DNA from: Piscicola geometra
Taxonomy: Eukaryota; Annelida; Clitellata; Hirudinida; Piscicolidae
Length of the DNA: 64,000 nucleotides
Direction: 5' to 3'
NCBI GenBank assembly: GCA_943735955.1
Contig: OX030965.1
Span: 1,350,701 to 1,414,700, forward strand
Shown: positions 61,889 through 64,000 of the stretch, piece by piece
Layout: each line of letters starts with the position of its first letter
Position numbering within the stretch: the stretch's first letter is position 1
The notes under the pieces: model-generated
Told to the model about the DNA's origin: nothing
What the model saw: only the letters and a program-made list of their open reading frames with translations
Databases searched by the model: none
Translations under genes and position numbers: made by a program

Positions 61889-62937
61889 GCCACTACAACC
61901 GTCAAAAGTTTAAGCTTTCAAATAAGGTGATCTTGGGTCTGAAGTTAAACGACCACATGTTGACAAATTCCGTTCTCAGGGAATAGAACTTGTAGGTATA
62001 AAAAACACAATTTTAGCTACTTCTTGTAATATTGGAATTTTTTTACTCCAATAGATTTAACATCTTTATAATCTTCAATTTTGGTGGGACGTAATTGTGA
62101 ATATTTGTACAATTCATTCACTTCTGAATTTTTTTCTTCGTTAATTATTATTAATTCCTCAATAATGTTATAAATATGTTTATTGACAACATTCTTATTC
62201 TCCACAACTGTAAAAATAAAATCATTCGTATAATTTGATAGTAAAAAAATTGTATTATAATTTTTACGTTATAAAAACTAACATATAGGGTATAAATAAC
62301 CATCATTTGTTTTATTTCTTCAACGTCACTGGAGCTTGGTCTGGCTGTACAAAATGGAATTAAATTTTCTCTAATGAAAGTATTGGTATTTATTTTTTTT
62401 CTCCCAAACTTTTTAAATATTTTTTTTTTATACTGGAGGATGCAACATACATGCTGCCATATGAATAAGATCAATGGGCATCTTTTTTTGTCAAAATGAT
62501 CAACTGAGCATTCAACTAGAAATTAATAATTCAAATTCAAAGTATCAATTTATAAAATAAAAATTATATAACTGACAAGTTTGATTTCATCTGACAAGTT
62601 TTCATCATCACCCATTTTTTCTAATTTCCCTAATATTTTGACTCACCATAACAACTTCAAATGTAATGTTGGAGATTTTGACATTGGCAATGGTGGATTC
62701 GTTATACATCTATATTGCATTTAATACTTATTTTAAGTACGGAGTATCGATGAAATAGAGATTTCCATACTTAGAAGTTTGCTGAAGTATAATTGTTGAA
62801 GAATCTACTCCCAATAACTTTTATTCCCGTTTTTCCTTTTCCCAATTTGAAAGTTGATTCCCGTTCCCGATTTGAATATTGATTCCCGTTCCCGATTTGA
62901 ATATTGATTCCCGTTCCCGTTGAGTTTGTGGAGTTCC
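61889..62937. mobile_element. Second copy of the intron-1 hAT element, truncated
   Basis: Colinear with about 17128-18150: ACCGTCAAAAGTTTAAGCTT, AGGTGATCTTGGGTCTGA and TACGGAGTATCGATGAAATA are shared. The right end has several TTCCCGTTCCCGATTTGAAT repeats but the terminal TAGAGGTTGGAC is lost. The left half is missing, cut at the Gypsy LTR. Confidence 0.85.
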
Positions 62938-63660
62938 AGTGATAACTGTCTAAAACATAAATATTCTTTGCTTACTTAAATACTCCTTCACCTAGTTTTT
63001 TTAATCTCTATGGCGTAGGCAGGAATCCTGAGGGGGTCTGGGGTTCACCTTTACAAAGACCTTCTCACTCTTTTAAAAATACACATTTCTCAACTCTTAT
63101 TTTGATACGAGCCTAATCGTCAACTATGGCATAAAAAAATGCTAATACAGTAATACATTGTGAGTATGTATGGGCAGCGATGCTAGGGGGGTTCTGGGGT
63201 CCATCTTAACATGGACCCCACTCAGTTTTTCAAACACATTAATTTCTCAACTCCTCTCTTAATACAAGCATAATCGTCAACCACAGCATGAAACAGAATT
63301 TTATTCAGTAATATATTTTGGGTAGGCGTAGTTATAGTGATAGCTGCCTGAAGCAACACTAATCTTCGCTTACTCAAATAATCATCCACCTACTCTTCTT
63401 TTTATATTTATGGATTTAAATTAATAAAATATATTTATAAAAATTAAATTTCTGATTTTTCAATTTATGCAAGCAGACATTCAGAATGATTTTCAGAAAA
63501 TATCGGTTCACTTTTTGCAAGCAGACAGATTTACATTTTTATAAAAAAATCATTCATATTGTGCTACTTATTTTGCATGGACGATATTCATAGAGGGGTT
63601 CTGAGGTCCACTTCAATATCGACCCTTTCAATTTTTTAGATGAACCAAAGTTAATGAATT
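62938..63660. repeat. Tandem/dispersed repeat family, degenerate copies
   Basis: Copies near 63003-63170, 63171-63400 and a weaker one at 63590-63640, each with GGGGGTTCTGGGGTCCA-like and GGACCCCACTCA-like segments, related to 51195-51490. Not assigned to a known class. Confidence 0.6.
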
Positions 63661-64000
63661 TCAAAAGGCTTCGAACATTAACTTAAGTTTTGGTTAAATC
63701 AAACTACAAGTTTCATATCACATAGCTGCCAAAATGAAATGCTGAGGCCTTCAGCTCCTTTTACCGTTAGAAACACTGTGTGCACTGTTAATGGCGAATC
63801 AAGCCAAATTTGCTTTAAGCTCATTCTATCGTTAGAAACATAGTGTGAACTATCATGCCATGCCAGTTTGGTGTTGTGGTTGACGGCACACAAGACTGCA
63901 ATGGGTTAGAGCAGGAATCGATATGGGTTCGTTTTTTTTGATGAAGCTCTGAATGTTAATACACAGTTTATTGGTTTATTCAGCCCACCAGACACTATCG
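63661..64000. other. No gene recognised
   Basis: A short minus-strand frame (63699-63893) shows no domain. Inside it CCGTTAGAAACACTGTGTGC and TCGTTAGAAACATAGTGTGA form a diverged direct repeat about 60 bp apart. Confidence 0.5.

Larger units (their letters stand above)
58656..61889 (-). mobile_element. Ty3/Gypsy LTR retrotransposon, incomplete and interrupted
   Basis: Minus-strand order: LTR end (61759-61888), primer-binding-site region, gag-protease (61720 to about 60384), [insertion], RT (59758-59260), RNase H (to 58815) and a short integrase-proximal part (GTDNVVADALSR, then to about 58660). Integrase and the other LTR are absent. The RT has lost its first half by deletion. An old retrotransposon copy, inactive. 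Confidence 0.88.

Overview
This is a stretch of animal nuclear DNA, most likely from an AT-rich invertebrate genome. The evidence is a spliced CDK-family kinase gene with GT/AG introns, polyadenylation signals, metazoan-type non-LTR (LINE) retrotransposons, a Ty3/Gypsy LTR retrotransposon, hAT and piggyBac DNA transposons, SINE-like repeats and much micro- and minisatellite DNA. I see no bacterial features, no rRNA or tRNA genes and no CRISPR array. The species cannot be fixed from the sequence.

The backbone is one gene, a cyclin-dependent kinase of the CDK1/CDK2 class. I reconstructed it as ten exons on the + strand (15888-55438). All splice phases agree and the product is a complete 301-residue kinase. 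Its introns hold most of the window. Intron 1 (6.6 kb) carries a LINE split by a hAT element, LINE and SINE fragments, and a second hAT. Intron 2 carries (GT)n and a piggyBac element. Intron 3 carries a defective EEP/RT LINE. Introns 4 and 5 are largely simple repeats. Intron 6 (20,340 bp, 29995-50334) is essentially one uninterrupted array of about 847 copies of a 24-bp satellite, running from splice donor to splice acceptor. Intron 7 has (GATT)n. Intron 8 starts with a 27-bp minisatellite that re-copies the splice donor and also holds a hAT-type non-autonomous element.

Upstream (1-15.8 kb) lie an AT-rich region with an inverted-repeat (foldback-like) structure, a single-exon gene for a 552-residue Pro/Thr/Lys-rich protein with thirteen 9-residue repeats (4402-6060), LINE 3' fragments, a possible 3'-terminal exon of an unknown gene (8607-8895), a LINE whose reverse-transcriptase segment is inverted in place (about 11.2-13.8 kb), a small MITE and a hAT transposase relic. 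Downstream (55.4-64 kb) is a nested pile of relics: LINE, hAT, LINE RT and a minus-strand Gypsy element with LTR, gag, protease, RT and RNase H, itself split by a SINE-like insertion. A second copy of the intron-1 hAT and a dispersed repeat family follow.

The most notable observation is that almost every intron of the kinase gene has tandem repeats pressed directly against a splice site. The extremes are the all-satellite intron 6 and the seven-fold, in-frame reduplication of the exon 8 donor.
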